From a virus: DNA of 21,255 bases. Made by a program: the position numbers and the translations under genes. Below, one piece after another: positions 21,031 through 21,255 of this stretch; the stretch's first letter is position 1; each line of letters opens with the position of its first letter. Under the pieces are notes generated by a model. That model did not search any database. It was not told the origin of the DNA and worked only from the letters and a program-made list of their open reading frames with translations. The DNA is taken from IMG/VR virus record IMGVR_UViG_3300027146_000125, positions 1 to 21,255 of that record, one strand, 5' to 3'.

Positions 21031-21255
21031 TTGCGTGTGCCCCAGTCCGGTATCTTGCCACCATATTTCTTGCCTTTAACTTTATGGCCGCCCATGGTCA
21101 TGCGACTCTCTGGGCCTTTACCCATCAAATGACTTTTGTTGCCTTCTCGGCGGCGCAGGCCTTGACTCTTACATGATGCAAGATTACTGGCCCCTAAATC
21201 ATTGTTAGGCTTAGTGCTTAAACATAGCTTTCTACTGGCTTTTTCGTCAATAGCG
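21027..21255 (-). CDS. Partial conserved phage protein, C-terminal 75 aa
   Basis: The minus-strand frame is open from the right edge to TGA 21029-21027, overlapping the transglycosylase start as ATGA. The visible part is basic and Gly-rich, with KLCLSTKPNNDLGASNLASC early and RRREGNKSHLMGKGPESRM, GGHKVKGKKYGGKIPDWG later. Two cysteines lie 17 residues apart (LCLS and ASCKS). The basic tail suggests nucleic-acid or virion-core binding, but the N-terminus is missing and I do not recognise the family. Coupling to the transglycosylase suggests a shared, perhaps virion-related, function. Confidence 0.7.
   Translation of the reverse strand, partial: AIDEKASRKLCLSTKPNNDLGASNLASCKSQGLRRREGNKSHLMGKGPESRMTMGGHKVKGKKYGGKIPDWGTRK

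Overview
The window looks like part of a T4-like (myovirus) tailed phage from an aquatic, Gram-negative and probably alphaproteobacterial host. The reasons are a run of leftward virion fibre genes rich in G-x-x collagen-like repeats of the type seen in marine T4-like phages, tightly packed genes with ATGA, TAATG and TAAATG junctions, a small protein with a T4-internal-protein-like N-terminus, and a lipoprotein. The cargo genes (alphaproteobacterial-type 5-aminolevulinate synthase and a PlcP-like phosphoesterase) point to the host group. No terminase, portal, capsid or polymerase gene is in view, so the phage assignment rests on the fibre block and gene style.

Layout. Positions 1-12414, minus strand: five adhesion or tail-fibre genes read leftward. 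In transcription order they are a 663-aa collagen-like fibre, a 2242-aa chimera of about 12 Ig-like domains plus a long collagen-like region, a 748-aa beta-helix-type structural protein with an Mtd-like N-terminus, a 113-aa structural protein, and a collagen-like fibre that runs off the left edge. A small MRAREF protein (12461-12721) lies upstream. Positions 12761-13960, plus strand: hemA (ALAS), the only rightward gene, divergent from the fibre block and convergent with the next block. Positions 13947-21255, minus strand: a leftward cargo block. From right to left it holds a partial gene, a PG-binding lytic transglycosylase, a YqgE/AlgH protein, an HNH nuclease, a radical SAM enzyme, a YbaN/DUF454 membrane protein, a PlcP-like metallophosphoesterase, a GT2 glycosyltransferase, a secreted thermonuclease, a lipoprotein, a class 3 lipase, a small membrane protein and a 77-aa helical protein.

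How the genes may work together. The most interesting idea is a lipid-remodelling or phosphate-salvage module. The phosphoesterase resembles alphaproteobacterial PlcP (phospholipase C of phosphate starvation) rather than LpxH. It is followed by a glycosyltransferase, a lipase lies nearby, and its promoter has a Pho-box-like direct repeat of 11-bp period placed where PhoB would bind. hemA would add tetrapyrrole precursor supply. Promoter-like signals fall into types: TAAATA boxes without a -35 before fibre genes, as in T4 late promoters; TTGCxx-N17-(TAAATA or TATAAT) before the nuclease genes; and a Pho-like box before plcP. hemA and plcP both have GTAAATA ending exactly 6 nt before ATG and no Shine-Dalgarno, which suggests leaderless mRNAs.

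No stretch longer than about 60 bases lacks a gene. I see no tRNA, rRNA, CRISPR, insertion sequence, integrase or attachment site. All function calls come from reading motifs by eye; no database search was run.
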